Positions 1-8,470 are shown, counted from the stretch's first letter. The stretch is DNA of 64,000 nucleotides from Catellatospora sichuanensis (GCF_007483665.1 NZ_ML660189.1:146430-210429), one strand, 5' to 3'. A program made the numbers and translations. Notes: generated by a model not told the origin, from the letters alone.

Positions 1-473
1 AGGACCACGGGCGGTGCGGCCACCAACGCGCCGGCCAGGTCGAGGCGGCGGCGCATGCCGGCCGGGTAGCAGCGCGCGGGCCGGTGCGCGGCCTCGCTCA
101 GGTGGAACCGCTCCAGCAGCTCCTCCGCCCGCGCTCGGGCGCGCCGTCGGCCGAGCCGGTGCAACCGTCCGAGCTGCTCCAGGTTCTCGAACCCGGAGAG
201 GAAGTCGTCGACGGCCGGGCGCTGTCCGCACACGCCGATGTCCCGGCGTGCCCAGCCTGGGCGGGACAGCACGTCGACGCCGTTGATCAGACAGCTGCCC
301 GCGTCCGGGCGCAGCAGGGTGGCCATGATGCGCACCGCGGTGGTCTTGCCGGACCGATCCGGCCCGAGCAGGCCCAGCGCGGCGCCCTCCGGCACGCTCA
401 GGGAGAGGCCGGCCAGCGCGGTCACCGAGCCGTACCGCTTGACCAGCCCTTCCACGACGATCGCAGCGGCCAT
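1..473 (-). CDS. ABC transporter ATP-binding protein, partial (3' end outside window)
   Basis: N-terminal 157 residues of a drug-exporter-type (DrrA-like) ABC ATPase, which would power an ABC-2 permease at the membrane. The start ATG reads MAAAIVVEGLVKRYG. The P-loop is GPDRSGKTT: it keeps GxxxxGKT but has Asp-Arg-Ser where the family normally has Asn-Gly-Ala. The signature region near the window edge reads YPAGMRRRLDLAGAL, a degenerate form of LSGGMRRRLDLA. The Walker B motif and the C-terminus lie outside the window, so no partner permease can be assigned. Third-position GC bias is normal for the region, so this looks like a real gene rather than debris. Confidence 0.85.
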   Translation of the reverse strand, partial: MAAAIVVEGLVKRYGSVTALAGLSLSVPEGAALGLLGPDRSGKTTAVRIMATLLRPDAGSCLINGVDVLSRPGWARRDIGVCGQRPAVDDFLSGFENLEQLGRLHRLGRRRARARAEELLERFHLSEAAHRPARCYPAGMRRRLDLAGALVAAPPVV

Positions 474-521
474 GGACACACGGTAGTCACGGTGTGGACC
501 CGGCGAGCCGGATCCGCCCTT

Positions 522-908
522 TTACCGGGTCGCGACCAGCTCGACCTCGTAGCCCTGTTCGTCCTCGAGGTAGGCCGCGTAGGTCCCCGGACCGCCCGCG
601 TGCGGGTGCCGGTCGGCGAACAGCAGCCGCCAGCCGTGCCCGCCCGCCGCGGCGACCAGCCGGTCCACGTCCGCCGGGGAGCCCGCGTGCAGCGCCAGAT
701 GGTTCAGCCCTGCGGCGCGGCGCTCGTGCCGCCCGGCGACCAGGTCGGGGGAGCATTCGAAGACGACGTACGCCGTGCCGTGCCGCCAGGAGACCCCGGC
801 CGCCCAGCGCTGGTGCTCGACCCAGCCCAGCTCGGTCAGCAGCCAGCCCCAGGAACGCTCGGTCGCCATGAGGTCCGGCACCCACACCTCGACGTGGTGC
901 AGGCTCAC
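522..908 (-). CDS. VOC-family (glyoxalase/bleomycin resistance fold) protein
   Basis: A 128-residue single-domain protein of the vicinal-oxygen-chelate fold. It begins [13 protein letters not shown] and has the paired beta-alpha-beta-beta-beta pattern, with candidate metal ligands His5, His70 (AGLNHLALH) and Glu121 near the C-terminal GYEVELVA. The GTG start is chosen because it overlaps the adenosyltransferase stop as GTGA, which suggests translational coupling. The substrate is unknown. The neighbour makes adenosylcobalamin, but the sequence gives no direct link to B12. It could be a lyase, a dioxygenase or a resistance protein. Confidence 0.75.
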   Translation of the reverse strand: MSLHHVEVWVPDLMATERSWGWLLTELGWVEHQRWAAGVSWRHGTAYVVFECSPDLVAGRHERRAAGLNHLALHAGSPADVDRLVAAAGGHGWRLLFADRHPHAGGPGTYAAYLEDEQGYEVELVATR

Positions 909-1483
909 CGGTTGGCCCCGGGCACCCACTTCACGTCGGCGGTGCCATCGGAATTGGCGATTCTTCCGAGGATGAACAGCAGATCGGAGAGCCGGTTGAG
1001 ATACTGTGCGGGCAGCGGGCCGGTGCGCTCCGCGTCCACGCTCAGCAGCGCGAACGAGGAACGTTCCGCGCGCCGGGCGGTGGTGCGCGCGACGTGCAGC
1101 AGGGCCGCACCCGGCGAACCCCCCGGCAGGATAAAAGAATCCAGCTTGCTCAGTCGTGCGTTGAACTCGTCGCACCAGCCCTCCAGGCGGGTGACGTAGT
1201 CCTGCGTGACGCGCAGCGGCGGGTACTTCGGATCGGGGGTGATCGGGTTGCACAGGTCGGCGCCCACGTCGAACAGGTCGTTCTGGACGAGGGTCAGTAC
1301 ATTCCGCACATCATCGGCTAGGTTGCCCAGAGCGAGCGCCACCCCCAGAGCGGCGTTGCACTCGTCCACATCGGCGTACGCGGTGATGCGCGGATCGGTC
1401 TTGTCCACCCGCTCGCCGTTGCCGAGCGCGGTGGTGCCGGCGTCGCCGGTCCTGGTGTAGATGCGGGTGAGGTGAACAGCCAT
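905..1483 (-). CDS. PduO-type cob(I)alamin adenosyltransferase (ATR)
   Basis: A 192-residue protein that transfers the adenosyl group of ATP to cob(I)alamin, giving the cofactor for the B12 mutases in this window (Ecm at 6.4 kb, IcmA at 43 kb). Family hallmarks are the N-terminal ATP loop [13 protein letters not shown], the central helix with [37 protein letters not shown], and the C-terminal [14 protein letters not shown]. Length is normal. It lies head to head with murA: the ATG at 1483 is 85 bp from the murA start, so the two share a promoter region. Its stop overlaps the downstream VOC gene. The ATR-murA pair is also adjacent in mycobacteria (Rv1314c-Rv1315, from memory). Confidence 0.93.
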   Translation of the reverse strand: MAVHLTRIYTRTGDAGTTALGNGERVDKTDPRITAYADVDECNAALGVALALGNLADDVRNVLTLVQNDLFDVGADLCNPITPDPKYPPLRVTQDYVTRLEGWCDEFNARLSKLDSFILPGGSPGAALLHVARTTARRAERSSFALLSVDAERTGPLPAQYLNRLSDLLFILGRIANSDGTADVKWVPGANR

Positions 1484-1568
1484 GACAGCGAGCCTAATGG
1501 TGGCCGACGGTGGTGACTCCGTCGGCGCGTTGCTGGCGGGCGTCCGGGCGGGGGGTCCGGCTTCTACG

Positions 1569-2858
1569 ATGGCCGATGTGGATGTGATCCGGGTCAAGGG
1601 CGGCGTACGGCTGGCCGGCGAAGTCGCCGTGGTCGGCGCGAAGAACTCCGCGCTCAAGCTGATGGCGGCGGCGTTGCTGGCCGAGGGCGAGAGCGTGATC
1701 ACCAACGTGCCGCGCATCACGGACATCGCGCTGATGGGCGAGGTGCTGCGGCGGCTGGGCGCGGACGTCGCCTTCGAGGACGACCGGGTGCGCATCAACG
1801 TGCCCGCCCGGCTGCACCCCGAGGCCGACTACGAGCTGGTGCGCCGGCTGCGGGCGTCGATCTGCGTGCTCGGGCCACTGCTGGCACGCTGCGGCAAGGT
1901 GCGCGTGGCACACCCGGGCGGGGACGCGATCGGCTCCCGCGGGCTGGACATGCACGTGTCCGGCCTGGCGAAGATGGGCGCGGACATCAGCGGCGAGCAC
2001 GGCTTCGTGGTCGCCGAGGCTCCGTCGGGCCTGCACGGCGCGAAGATCAGCCTGGACTTCCCCAGCGTCGGCGCTACCGAGAACCTGCTGATGGCGGCCG
2101 TGCTGGCCCGTGGAACCACGGTGATCGACAACGTGGCGCGCGAGCCGGAGATCGTCGACATCTGCCGGATGCTGACCGGGATGGGCGCGCGCATCGAGGG
2201 CGCGGGCACCTCCGAGCTGACCGTGCACGGCGTACGCCAGCTCCAGCCCGTCGAGCACGCCACCATCGGCGACCGCATCGTGGCCGGCACCTGGGCCTTC
2301 GGGGCCGCGATGACCCGCGGCGACGTCACCGTGCGCGGCATCGACCCGCGCTGCCTGGAGATCGCTCTGGACAAGATCCAGCAGGCGGGCGGCGCGGTCG
2401 ACTACGGCCCCGACTGGTTCCGGGTGCGCATCGCCGACCGGCCCGCCGCGGTGGACGTACGCACGCTGCCCTTCCCGGGTTTCGCCACCGACCTGCTGCC
2501 GATGGCGATCGGCATGGCGGCGGTGGCCGACGGCGTCTCGCTGATCACGGAGAACATCTTCGACGGGCGGTTCATGTTCGCCGAGGAGCTCAAGCGGCTC
2601 GGCGCGGACATCCGCATCGAGGGCCACCACGCCATGGTTCGCGGCCGGGACAACCTGTCCAGCGCCGAGGTCACCGCCAGTGACATCCGCGCCGGGGCCG
2701 GGCTGGTCATCGCCGGCCTCTGCGGCGACGGCGTGACCACGGTCCGCGCGGTCCACCACATCGACCGCGGCTACCCCGACTTCGCCGGTGACCTGCGCGC
2801 CCTCGGCGTCGAGGTCGAACGCGCCGAAACCCCCGCCGACCCCGAATACGGCTTCTGA
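1569..2858 (+). CDS. murA: UDP-N-acetylglucosamine 1-carboxyvinyltransferase
   Basis: MurA transfers enolpyruvate from PEP to UDP-GlcNAc, the first committed step of peptidoglycan synthesis, in the cytoplasm. The 429-residue product from ATG 1569 ([12 protein letters not shown]) fits the family length; an in-frame upstream start at 1482 would add 29 unconserved residues and overlap the divergent ATR start. The substrate loop GAKNSALKL contains the conserved Lys. The catalytic loop reads [10 protein letters not shown], so the usual Cys of enterobacterial MurA is Asp119, as in mycobacteria; that change is known to block fosfomycin alkylation. The catalytic Asp in PGFATDLLP and the Arg in DIRAGAGL are present. 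A strong hairpin follows the stop. Confidence 0.97.
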   Translation: MADVDVIRVKGGVRLAGEVAVVGAKNSALKLMAAALLAEGESVITNVPRITDIALMGEVLRRLGADVAFEDDRVRINVPARLHPEADYELVRRLRASICVLGPLLARCGKVRVAHPGGDAIGSRGLDMHVSGLAKMGADISGEHGFVVAEAPSGLHGAKISLDFPSVGATENLLMAAVLARGTTVIDNVAREPEIVDICRMLTGMGARIEGAGTSELTVHGVRQLQPVEHATIGDRIVAGTWAFGAAMTRGDVTVRGIDPRCLEIALDKIQQAGGAVDYGPDWFRVRIADRPAAVDVRTLPFPGFATDLLPMAIGMAAVADGVSLITENIFDGRFMFAEELKRLGADIRIEGHHAMVRGRDNLSSAEVTASDIRAGAGLVIAGLCGDGVTTVRAVHHIDRGYPDFAGDLRALGVEVERAETPADPEYGF

Positions 2859-2866
2859 CCCCGACC

Positions 2867-2894
2867 CGACCCGACGCCCACGGGCGTCGGGTCG
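2867..2894 (+). terminator. murA terminator hairpin
   Basis: A perfect 13-bp stem (CGACCCGACGCCC) with a 2-nt loop starts 8 nt after the murA stop codon. There is no U-tract, as is common for actinobacterial terminators. Confidence 0.7.
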
Positions 2895-2899
2895 CGCGC

Positions 2900-2959
2900 C
2901 GCGACTCTCAAAGACTGCGGCCTAAGACCGTCTCTGAGGCCGCAAGTCCAAGAGTCGCG
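2900..2959. repeat. Intergenic inverted repeat, family B copy 1
   Basis: A long imperfect hairpin between the convergent murA and DUF2007-like genes. Outer arms are CGCGACTCT/AGAGTCGCG and inner arms GACTGCGGCCT/AGGCCGCAAGTC. Arm sequence is related to the copies at 31741 and 37843. It probably acts as a bidirectional terminator. Confidence 0.6.
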
Positions 2960-3050
2960 CGGGCCGTGGGCCAGGCCCGCGGGGCATCCGGCGGGCCGGG
3001 CGGGCGGGGTGATGGGGCCGGGTGCCGGCGGCGTTGACGGCAACCGGGGT

Positions 3051-3371
3051 TCAGCGGGTTTCGCCTACGACGCGGCGGGCGCGGTTGACCTCGTCGGCGA
3101 AGACGAGCACCCGGATCCGCCCGTCGGGTGCGGTGGCGAGTGTGGCGCGGATGCCGACGCTGTGCAGGTGCTCGCGGATGAGCGCGGCGTCGGCCAGGGT
3201 GCGGACCACGGCGGCGCTGGCCAGCAGGCCGTAGTCGTCGAGGGCGGGGCTCGGCGCGAGCGGGGCGGGCGTCTCGGCGTCGCGCTGCAGGCCGCGGTGC
3301 AGGACCACGGCGAGGACGGCGATCGTCAGGATCGCCACCATCGGGCCGGCGAGATAGGCACTAGCAGGCAT
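3051..3371 (-). CDS. Small membrane-anchored protein with DUF2007-like domain
   Basis: A 106-residue protein. ATG 3371 is chosen because the hydrophobic segment (about residues 5-25, YLAGPMVAILTIAVLAVVL) follows immediately. A Pro/Ala-rich linker leads to a soluble domain at about 50-104 (VVRTLADAALIREHLHSVGI...VFADEVNRARRVV), which resembles the DUF2007 'putative signal-transducing' ferredoxin-like fold. No function is known. It is divergent from the 3-hydroxybutyryl-CoA dehydrogenase gene, and the palindromic operator at 3422 sits in their shared promoter region. Confidence 0.6.
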   Translation of the reverse strand: MPASAYLAGPMVAILTIAVLAVVLHRGLQRDAETPAPLAPSPALDDYGLLASAAVVRTLADAALIREHLHSVGIRATLATAPDGRIRVLVFADEVNRARRVVGETR

Positions 3372-3421
3372 GATCCCAGTCTGCACCTCCGTGGTGGGGT
3401 CGCGAGGCCGTTCGCGGCCTC

Positions 3422-3437
3422 CTGAGCGATCGTTTAG
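3422..3437. promoter_or_regulatory. EMC-type 16-bp dyad operator, site 1
   Basis: CTGAGCGATCGTTTAG, an inverted repeat centred on CGATCG, 75 bp upstream of the 3-hydroxybutyryl-CoA dehydrogenase start. Close variants precede six other transcription units here (6362, 21793, 29930, 30462, 33083, 42991). A TetR-family binding site is the likely explanation; the regulator is not identified. Confidence 0.6.
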
Positions 3438-3512
3438 GCTCGACTGCGGTCGGCCGCGCGTCACCGGCGGCCGGACGACACCGGTTCATGTTCCCCACTG
3501 GGAGGCAGTGCA

Positions 3513-4361
3513 ATGGCAGGGAAGCTCGCGGTCATCGGGGCGGGACTCATGGGCGCCGGCATCGCCCAGGTGGCGGCGCAGGCCGGATGGCAGGTCACGC
3601 TGCGCGACCTCGACGACGCCGCCACCGGGCGCGGCCTGGACGGCATCCGCACCTCGCTGGGCCGGTTCGCCACCAAGGGCACCATCACCGAACAGGACGC
3701 CCAGGACGCGCTGGCACGTATCACCACCACCACGGACCTCGAGGCGGCGGCCGAGGCCGACATCGTGATCGAGGCGGTGTTCGAGAAGCTGGAGATCAAG
3801 CAGGAGGTCTTCCGGGCGCTGGACCGCATCTGCAAGCCGGACGCGGTGCTCGGCACCAACACCTCCGCCATCCCGATCACCCAGATCGCCGCCGCCACCG
3901 GCCGGCCCGAGATGGTCGTGGGCACCCACTTCTTCTCCCCGGTGCCGATGATGAAGCTGTGCGAGCTGGTCCGCGGCCACCGCACCAGCGACGAGACGCT
4001 GGCCACCGCGCGGGCGTTCGCCGAGGGCATCGGCAAGACCTGCATCGTGGTGAACCGTGACATCGCCGGCTTCGTCACCACCCGCCTGATCGCCGCGCTG
4101 GTCGTGGAGGCGGTCAAGCTGGTCGAGTCCGGCGTGTGCACGCCCGAGGACCTCGACACGGCCTGCAAGCTGGGCTTCGGCCACGCCATGGGCCCGCTGG
4201 CCACCACCGACCTCACCGGCGTGGACATCCTGGCGCACGCCGCCCGCAACATCTACACCGACACCGCCGACCCGAAGTTCTTCCCGCCGGAGCTGCTCCA
4301 GCGCATGGTCACGGCCGGCGAGCTGGGCCGCAAGACCGGCAAGGGCTTCTACACGTACTGA
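3513..4361 (+). CDS. 3-hydroxybutyryl-CoA dehydrogenase
   Basis: A 282-residue NAD(P)-dependent dehydrogenase interconverting acetoacetyl-CoA and 3-hydroxybutyryl-CoA, placed between thiolase and crotonase/Ccr in the ethylmalonyl-CoA route or in butyrate metabolism. It has the Rossmann motif VIGAGLMGAGIAQ at the N-terminus, the catalytic region TNTSAIPITQIA and HFFSPVPMMKL (His-Glu dyad region), and the C-terminal dimerisation domain ending GRKTGKGFYTY. Length is normal for the single-domain family (PaaH/Hbd/FadB2). The start is supported by GGGAGGCA about 7 nt upstream. A tandem-fused relative is at 21817. Confidence 0.93.
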   Translation: MAGKLAVIGAGLMGAGIAQVAAQAGWQVTLRDLDDAATGRGLDGIRTSLGRFATKGTITEQDAQDALARITTTTDLEAAAEADIVIEAVFEKLEIKQEVFRALDRICKPDAVLGTNTSAIPITQIAAATGRPEMVVGTHFFSPVPMMKLCELVRGHRTSDETLATARAFAEGIGKTCIVVNRDIAGFVTTRLIAALVVEAVKLVESGVCTPEDLDTACKLGFGHAMGPLATTDLTGVDILAHAARNIYTDTADPKFFPPELLQRMVTAGELGRKTGKGFYTY

Positions 4362-4399
4362 CCACGCTCCACTGCGCCGCGCGCCGCGGCCCCGTTTTT

Positions 4400-4466
4400 C
4401 ATAGACGCTGGCCTATTACATCGAGTTTCGGTCGATCGAAGTCGATGTTATAGGCCAGCGTCTATG
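4400..4466. terminator. Long palindromic bidirectional terminator
   Basis: Perfect 16-bp outer arms (CATAGACGCTGGCCTA and its complement) plus nearly matching inner arms TTACATCGA/TCGATGTTA. It sits between two convergent genes and is AT-richer than its surroundings. Only one copy was seen in the window. Confidence 0.65.
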
Positions 4467-4473
4467 TTTCGGG

Positions 4474-5340
4474 TCAGCCCTCCCGCTTGGTCGTCCAGCG
4501 GAAGCCGAGCAGGCACAGGATCAGGCCGCCGACGCACCACGCGGCGAGCACCAGGGCCACCCGGCCCAGCTCGTACGAGCCGGCGACCTCCTGGCTCGCG
4601 AACGACTCAGGCAGGAACACGCTGCGCAACCCCTGGCACATCCACTTGAGCGGGAACAGCGCGGCGAACTGCTGCATCCAGTGCGGCAGGTCCTGGTACT
4701 CGAAGAACACGCCCGAGGTGAACTGCAGGATCAGCGCGATCGGGGTGACCACGGCCGGTCCGGCCCGGCCGGTCTTCGCGACGCCGGAGAAGGCGATGCC
4801 GCACAGCGTGCAGGCGATCAGGCCGAGCACGCTGACCCAGCCGAAGGTGAACCACTTCTGCCCGGTGTCGGGCAGGCGCAGGTCGTAGAGCGCCACCGCG
4901 ACGCCGAGCAGCAGGACAACGGCGATGAACGCGAGCGCCGCCACGCAGAGGATCTTGCCGGCGAAGAAGACCCACTTCGGCATGGGCGTGCCGCGGTAGC
5001 GCTTGAGCACACCCCGGTCCCGCTCGATGGGGATGGTGATGGCCAGGTTCTGGAAGCCGGTGGCCATGATGCCCGAGGCGATCATGCCGGTGACGAAGTA
5101 CTGCGACAGGGTCACCGCGGGGTTCTCGCCGGGCGGGGTGATGATCGTGCTGCCGAAGATCGACCCGAAGATCAGCATCAGCATGACGGGGAAGAGCAGC
5201 GTGAAGACCAGGGACTCCCGGGTACGCACGAACTGCTTGAACTCGATCCCACCCTGCGCCAGGGCCAGGCTGAGTCCGCCTGCGCCCGCCTGCCGCGCGG
5301 CGGGCTGCGCGGTCTCCTGCTCCACGGTCTGCGTGCTCAT
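4474..5340 (-). CDS. ABC-2 type transporter permease
   Basis: A 288-residue integral membrane protein with six predicted hydrophobic segments (first about residues 45-65, VFTLLFPVMLMLIFGSIFG). It has the ABC-2 hallmarks of drug/lipid exporters: GxxASGIMATGFQNLAI and IERDRGVLKRYRGTPMPKW. The first 30 residues are a cytoplasmic Gln/Ala-rich tail. Its ATG overlaps the stop of a 20-codon mini-cistron, and it forms one operon with the ATPase at 5396-6271. The substrate is unknown; DrrB-like drug efflux is the closest family description. Confidence 0.9.
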   Translation of the reverse strand: MSTQTVEQETAQPAARQAGAGGLSLALAQGGIEFKQFVRTRESLVFTLLFPVMLMLIFGSIFGSTIITPPGENPAVTLSQYFVTGMIASGIMATGFQNLAITIPIERDRGVLKRYRGTPMPKWVFFAGKILCVAALAFIAVVLLLGVAVALYDLRLPDTGQKWFTFGWVSVLGLIACTLCGIAFSGVAKTGRAGPAVVTPIALILQFTSGVFFEYQDLPHWMQQFAALFPLKWMCQGLRSVFLPESFASQEVAGSYELGRVALVLAAWCVGGLILCLLGFRWTTKREG

Positions 5341-5399
5341 GCCGTCTCCTCGCCACGCTCGTCGACGGCGCCGACCGATGACATCGTTCGCTCGCTCAC
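5337..5399 (-). CDS. Mini-cistron of the SERSER/DERSEE repeat class, copy 1
   Basis: A 20-codon reading frame, VSERTMSSVGAVDERGEETA. Its GTG overlaps the upstream ATPase stop (GTGA) and its TGA overlaps the permease start (ATGA). Peptides of the same type are encoded at 12901-13026 and 61864-61938, also between operon genes. It carries the GAGGAG Shine-Dalgarno for the downstream gene. The likely role is translational coupling; whether the peptide itself does anything is unknown. Confidence 0.55.
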   Translation of the reverse strand: MSERTMSSVGAVDERGEETA

Positions 5400-6271
5400 G
5401 CCGCCCCCTGCCCGTTCTCGCCGATCATCTTCAGGTAGACGTCCTCCAGCGTGGGCCGGGTGACGGTCAGCTCCGGCACCTCACCGCCGAAGGAGGCGGC
5501 CAGCCGCTGCACCACCTCGGTGGGCCGGTCGGTCTCCTCACTGCGCGGGCCGCCGTCGTCGCGCCAGCTCACCGTGGCCGTGGCCAGGTGCCGCCCGCCC
5601 AGCTCGGCGGGGGTCGACACGGCGATCATGGTGCCGCGGGCGATCACGCCGACCCGGTCCGCGAGCGCCTCGGCCTCGTCCAGGTAGTGCGTGGTGAGCA
5701 GGATGGTGGTGCCGGTGTGCGAGAGCCCGCGGATCAGGTCCCAGAATTCGCGCCGCGCGGCCGGATCGAAGCCCGTCGTCGGCTCGTCGAGGAACAGCAC
5801 CTCGGGCTGGTTGACGATGCCCAGCGCCACGTCGAGCCGGCGCTTCTGGCCGCCGGAGAGGGTGTGCGTGCGCGAGTTGGCCTTCTCGCTCAGCCCGACC
5901 CGCTCGATGACCTCGTCGGGGTCGGCCGGATTCGGGTAGAAGCGGGCGAAGTGGCGTACCACCTCGTGCACCTTGAGCTCGTCGAACTCGCCGGTGCCCT
6001 GCAGCACGATGCCGACCCGGCGACGCCAGTCGCGGTCGGCCTTGGCCGGGTCGATGCCGAGCACGGACACCTGGCCGGAGTCACGGGTGCGGAACCCCTC
6101 CAGGATCTCGACCGTCGTGGTCTTGCCGGCGCCGTTCGGGCCCAGCAGCGCGAACACCTCGCCCGGCGGCACGGCCAGGTCGACCCCCGCGACCGCGACG
6201 TTGTCCGCATAGGACTTCCGCAGCCCGGAAACGCTGATCGCCAGCTCTTCGTGAGTCACACCCGGCACCAT
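5396..6271 (-). CDS. ABC transporter ATP-binding protein (DrrA-like)
   Basis: A 291-residue ATPase energising the downstream ABC-2 permease. It has Walker A GPNGAGKTT (about residues 44-52), signature LSGGQKRRLDVALGI, Walker B VLFLDEPTTGFDP and the switch His in LLTTHYLDEAEAL. A C-terminal extension of about 70 residues contains RPTLEDVYLKM, typical of the drug-resistance subfamily. A GTG at 6259 is an alternative start. It is divergent from ethylmalonyl-CoA mutase across about 115 bp. Confidence 0.92.
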   Translation of the reverse strand: MVPGVTHEELAISVSGLRKSYADNVAVAGVDLAVPPGEVFALLGPNGAGKTTTVEILEGFRTRDSGQVSVLGIDPAKADRDWRRRVGIVLQGTGEFDELKVHEVVRHFARFYPNPADPDEVIERVGLSEKANSRTHTLSGGQKRRLDVALGIVNQPEVLFLDEPTTGFDPAARREFWDLIRGLSHTGTTILLTTHYLDEAEALADRVGVIARGTMIAVSTPAELGGRHLATATVSWRDDGGPRSEETDRPTEVVQRLAASFGGEVPELTVTRPTLEDVYLKMIGENGQGAA

Positions 6272-6361
6272 ACGTCAGGGCCGCGTCGAGACCCGCCGCT
6301 GCTCGGCCGGACGCGAGCGACGCCACGAACCCCCAGTGAGATACTTCACCGGCACAAGTTA

Positions 6362-6377
6362 CTGAACGTTCACTTAG
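6362..6377. promoter_or_regulatory. EMC-type dyad operator, site 2
   Basis: CTGAACGTTCACTTAG, ending 9 bp before the ecm start codon; it matches site 1 at 12 of 16 positions. The core TGAACGTTCA is also a perfect palindrome. A position this close to the start fits repression. Confidence 0.5.
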
Positions 6378-6386
6378 CATCGGCGT

Positions 6387-8378
6387 ATGGAGCCTCGTCT
6401 CGCCGATCGTGACCGTCCCTGGGTCATGCGCACCTACGCCGGCCACTCGAACGCGGCGGCCACCAACGCGCTCTTCCGGCGGAACCTGGCCAAGGGCCAG
6501 ACCGGGCTGTCGGTCGCCTTCGACCTGCCCACGCAGACCGGCTACGACCCCGACCACGAGCTCGCCGCCGGAGAGGTGGGCCGGGTCGGTGTGCCCGTGG
6601 CGCACCTCGGCGACGCGCGGGCCCTGTTCGACGGCATCGACCTGGCCGCCGCGAACACCAGCATGACCATCAACGCCACCGCGATGTGGCTGCTCGCGCT
6701 GTACGTCACCGTCGCGCAGGAGCAGGGTGCAGACCCGGCCGCGCTGGCGGGGACCACCCAGAACGACATCATCAAGGAGTACCTGTCGCGCGGGACGTAC
6801 ATCTTCCCGCCCGGCCCGTCGCTGCGCCTGACCACCGACGTCGTCGCGTGGACCGTGGCGAACGCGCCCGCCTGGAACCCGGTCAACATCTGCTCGTACC
6901 ACCTCCAGGAGGCCGGCGCGACGCCCGTGCAGGAGGTCGGCTTCGCGCTGGCCACCGCGGTCGCGGTGCTGGACCGGGTGCGCGACGGCGGCCAGGTCCC
7001 GCCCGAGCGCATGGGCGAGGTCGTGCAGCGCGTGTCGTTCTTCGTCAACTCCGGCGTGCGCTTCGTCGAGGAGATGGCGAAGATGCGCGCGTTCAACCGG
7101 CTCTGGGACGAGATCACCCGTGACCGGTACGGCGTCACCGACGCCAAGCAGCGCCGCCTGCGCTATGGCGTACAGGTCAACTCGCTGGGGCTGACCGAGC
7201 CGCAGCCGGAGAACAACGTCGCCCGGATCGTGCTGGAGATGCTCGGCGTCACCCTGTCCCGCGACGCCCGCGCCCGCGCCGTGCAGCTGCCCGCCTGGAA
7301 CGAGGCCCTCGGCCTGCCCCGCCCGTGGGACCAGCAGTGGTCGCTGCGCCTCCAGCAGGTCCTGGCGTACGAGTCGGACCTGCTGGAATACCCCGACCTG
7401 TTCGCCGGGTCGCACGTGGTCGAAGGGCTGGTCGACGAGATCGCCGACGGGGCCCGCAAGCAGCTGGCCGAAGTGCTGGAACTCGGCGGCGCGGTCGTCG
7501 CCGTGGAGAGCGGGCACCTCAAGAGCGCCCTGGTCGCCTCGCTGGCCCGCCGTCGCGGGCGGGTCGAGTCCGGCGAGGACGTGGTGGTCGGCGTCAACCG
7601 GTTCATCGAGACCGAGCCGTCGCCGCTGACCGCCGCGGGCGCGCAGGCCATCGAGCAGGTCGACCCGGCCGCGGAGAAGGCCGCGATCGACGCGGTGCAG
7701 CGCTGGCGCGCCGAGCGCGACGGGTCGGCCGCCGCCGAGGCGCTGGACCGGCTGCGGGCCGAGGCCGCCGGGTCACGCAACCTGATGCCGGCCACGCTGG
7801 AGTGCGTACGCGCCGGGGTCACCACCGGCGAGTGGGCGGGCGTGCTGCGCGAGGTGTTCGGCGAGTACCGCGCCCCCACCGGGCTGAGCAGCGGCGTCTC
7901 CGGCGGCGGGGACGGGTCACTGGCCCGGGTCCGCGAGCGCGTGCACGCCACGGCCCGCGAGCTGGCGCGCCCGGCGCTGCGGCTGCTGGTCGGCAAGCCG
8001 GGCCTGGACGGGCACTCCAACGGCGCGGAGCAGATCGCCGTACGGGCCCGCGACGCCGGGTTCGAGGTCGTCTACCAGGGCATCCGTCTCACCCCGGCGC
8101 AGATCGTCGCGGCGGCGGTGCAGGAGGACGTGGACCTGGTCGGCCTGTCGGTGCTGTCCGGCTCGCACCTCAACGCGGTGCCCGCGGTGCTGAACGGGCT
8201 GCGCGCGGCCGGGCTGGCCGATCTGCCGGTCGTCGTCGGCGGCATCATCCCCGAGGACGACGCCGAGGTGCTGCGCGAGGCCGGCGTGGCCCGCGTCTTC
8301 ACCCCCAAGGACTTCGCCCTCACCGACATCATGGCCGAACTCGTCACCGTGGTACGCGAACGCCACGGCCTGGCCTGA
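6387..8378 (+). CDS. ecm: Ethylmalonyl-CoA mutase (MeaA/Ecm type)
   Basis: A 663-residue adenosylcobalamin-dependent mutase converting (2R)-ethylmalonyl-CoA to methylsuccinyl-CoA, a signature step of the ethylmalonyl-CoA pathway. The N-terminal TIM barrel contains MRTYAGHSNAAATNALFRRN and LSVAFDLPTQTGYDPDH; the His-Ser in AGHS, where methylmalonyl-CoA mutase has AGFS, is typical of MeaA. The C-terminal B12 domain has the DxHxxG motif (LDGHSNG, His543 being the lower cobalt ligand), then GLSVLSGSH and VVVGGIIP. Length matches single-chain MeaA. It is monocistronic, with an EMC operator immediately upstream and a family-C inverted repeat downstream. The alternative, a generic methylmalonyl-CoA mutase, is less likely given the length and motif. 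Confidence 0.92.
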   Translation: MEPRLADRDRPWVMRTYAGHSNAAATNALFRRNLAKGQTGLSVAFDLPTQTGYDPDHELAAGEVGRVGVPVAHLGDARALFDGIDLAAANTSMTINATAMWLLALYVTVAQEQGADPAALAGTTQNDIIKEYLSRGTYIFPPGPSLRLTTDVVAWTVANAPAWNPVNICSYHLQEAGATPVQEVGFALATAVAVLDRVRDGGQVPPERMGEVVQRVSFFVNSGVRFVEEMAKMRAFNRLWDEITRDRYGVTDAKQRRLRYGVQVNSLGLTEPQPENNVARIVLEMLGVTLSRDARARAVQLPAWNEALGLPRPWDQQWSLRLQQVLAYESDLLEYPDLFAGSHVVEGLVDEIADGARKQLAEVLELGGAVVAVESGHLKSALVASLARRRGRVESGEDVVVGVNRFIETEPSPLTAAGAQAIEQVDPAAEKAAIDAVQRWRAERDGSAAAEALDRLRAEAAGSRNLMPATLECVRAGVTTGEWAGVLREVFGEYRAPTGLSSGVSGGGDGSLARVRERVHATARELARPALRLLVGKPGLDGHSNGAEQIAVRARDAGFEVVYQGIRLTPAQIVAAAVQEDVDLVGLSVLSGSHLNAVPAVLNGLRAAGLADLPVVVGGIIPEDDAEVLREAGVARVFTPKDFALTDIMAELVTVVRERHGLA

Positions 8379-8413
8379 TCCGCCGCACCGATCGCGTCCC
8401 GCCGATCCGGACC

Positions 8414-8470
8414 GATCATGAAGTTAGGGGCACGACGCGCCGTCGAGCCGTGCCACAAGTTCATGATCAA
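8414..8470. repeat. Intergenic inverted repeat, family C copy 1
   Basis: A stem of GATCATGAAGTT/AAGTTCATGATC around a conserved asymmetric loop containing GCCGTCGAGCCGTGCCAC. The reverse complement of the element at 46931-46988 matches it almost base for base, including the loop. It lies between the convergent ecm gene and the FtsK-type operon. Confidence 0.7.

Noticed and set aside
1482..1568. Early ATG at 1482 for murA
   Set aside because: The 29 added residues are unlike MurA N-termini, and the codon overlaps the divergent ATR start.
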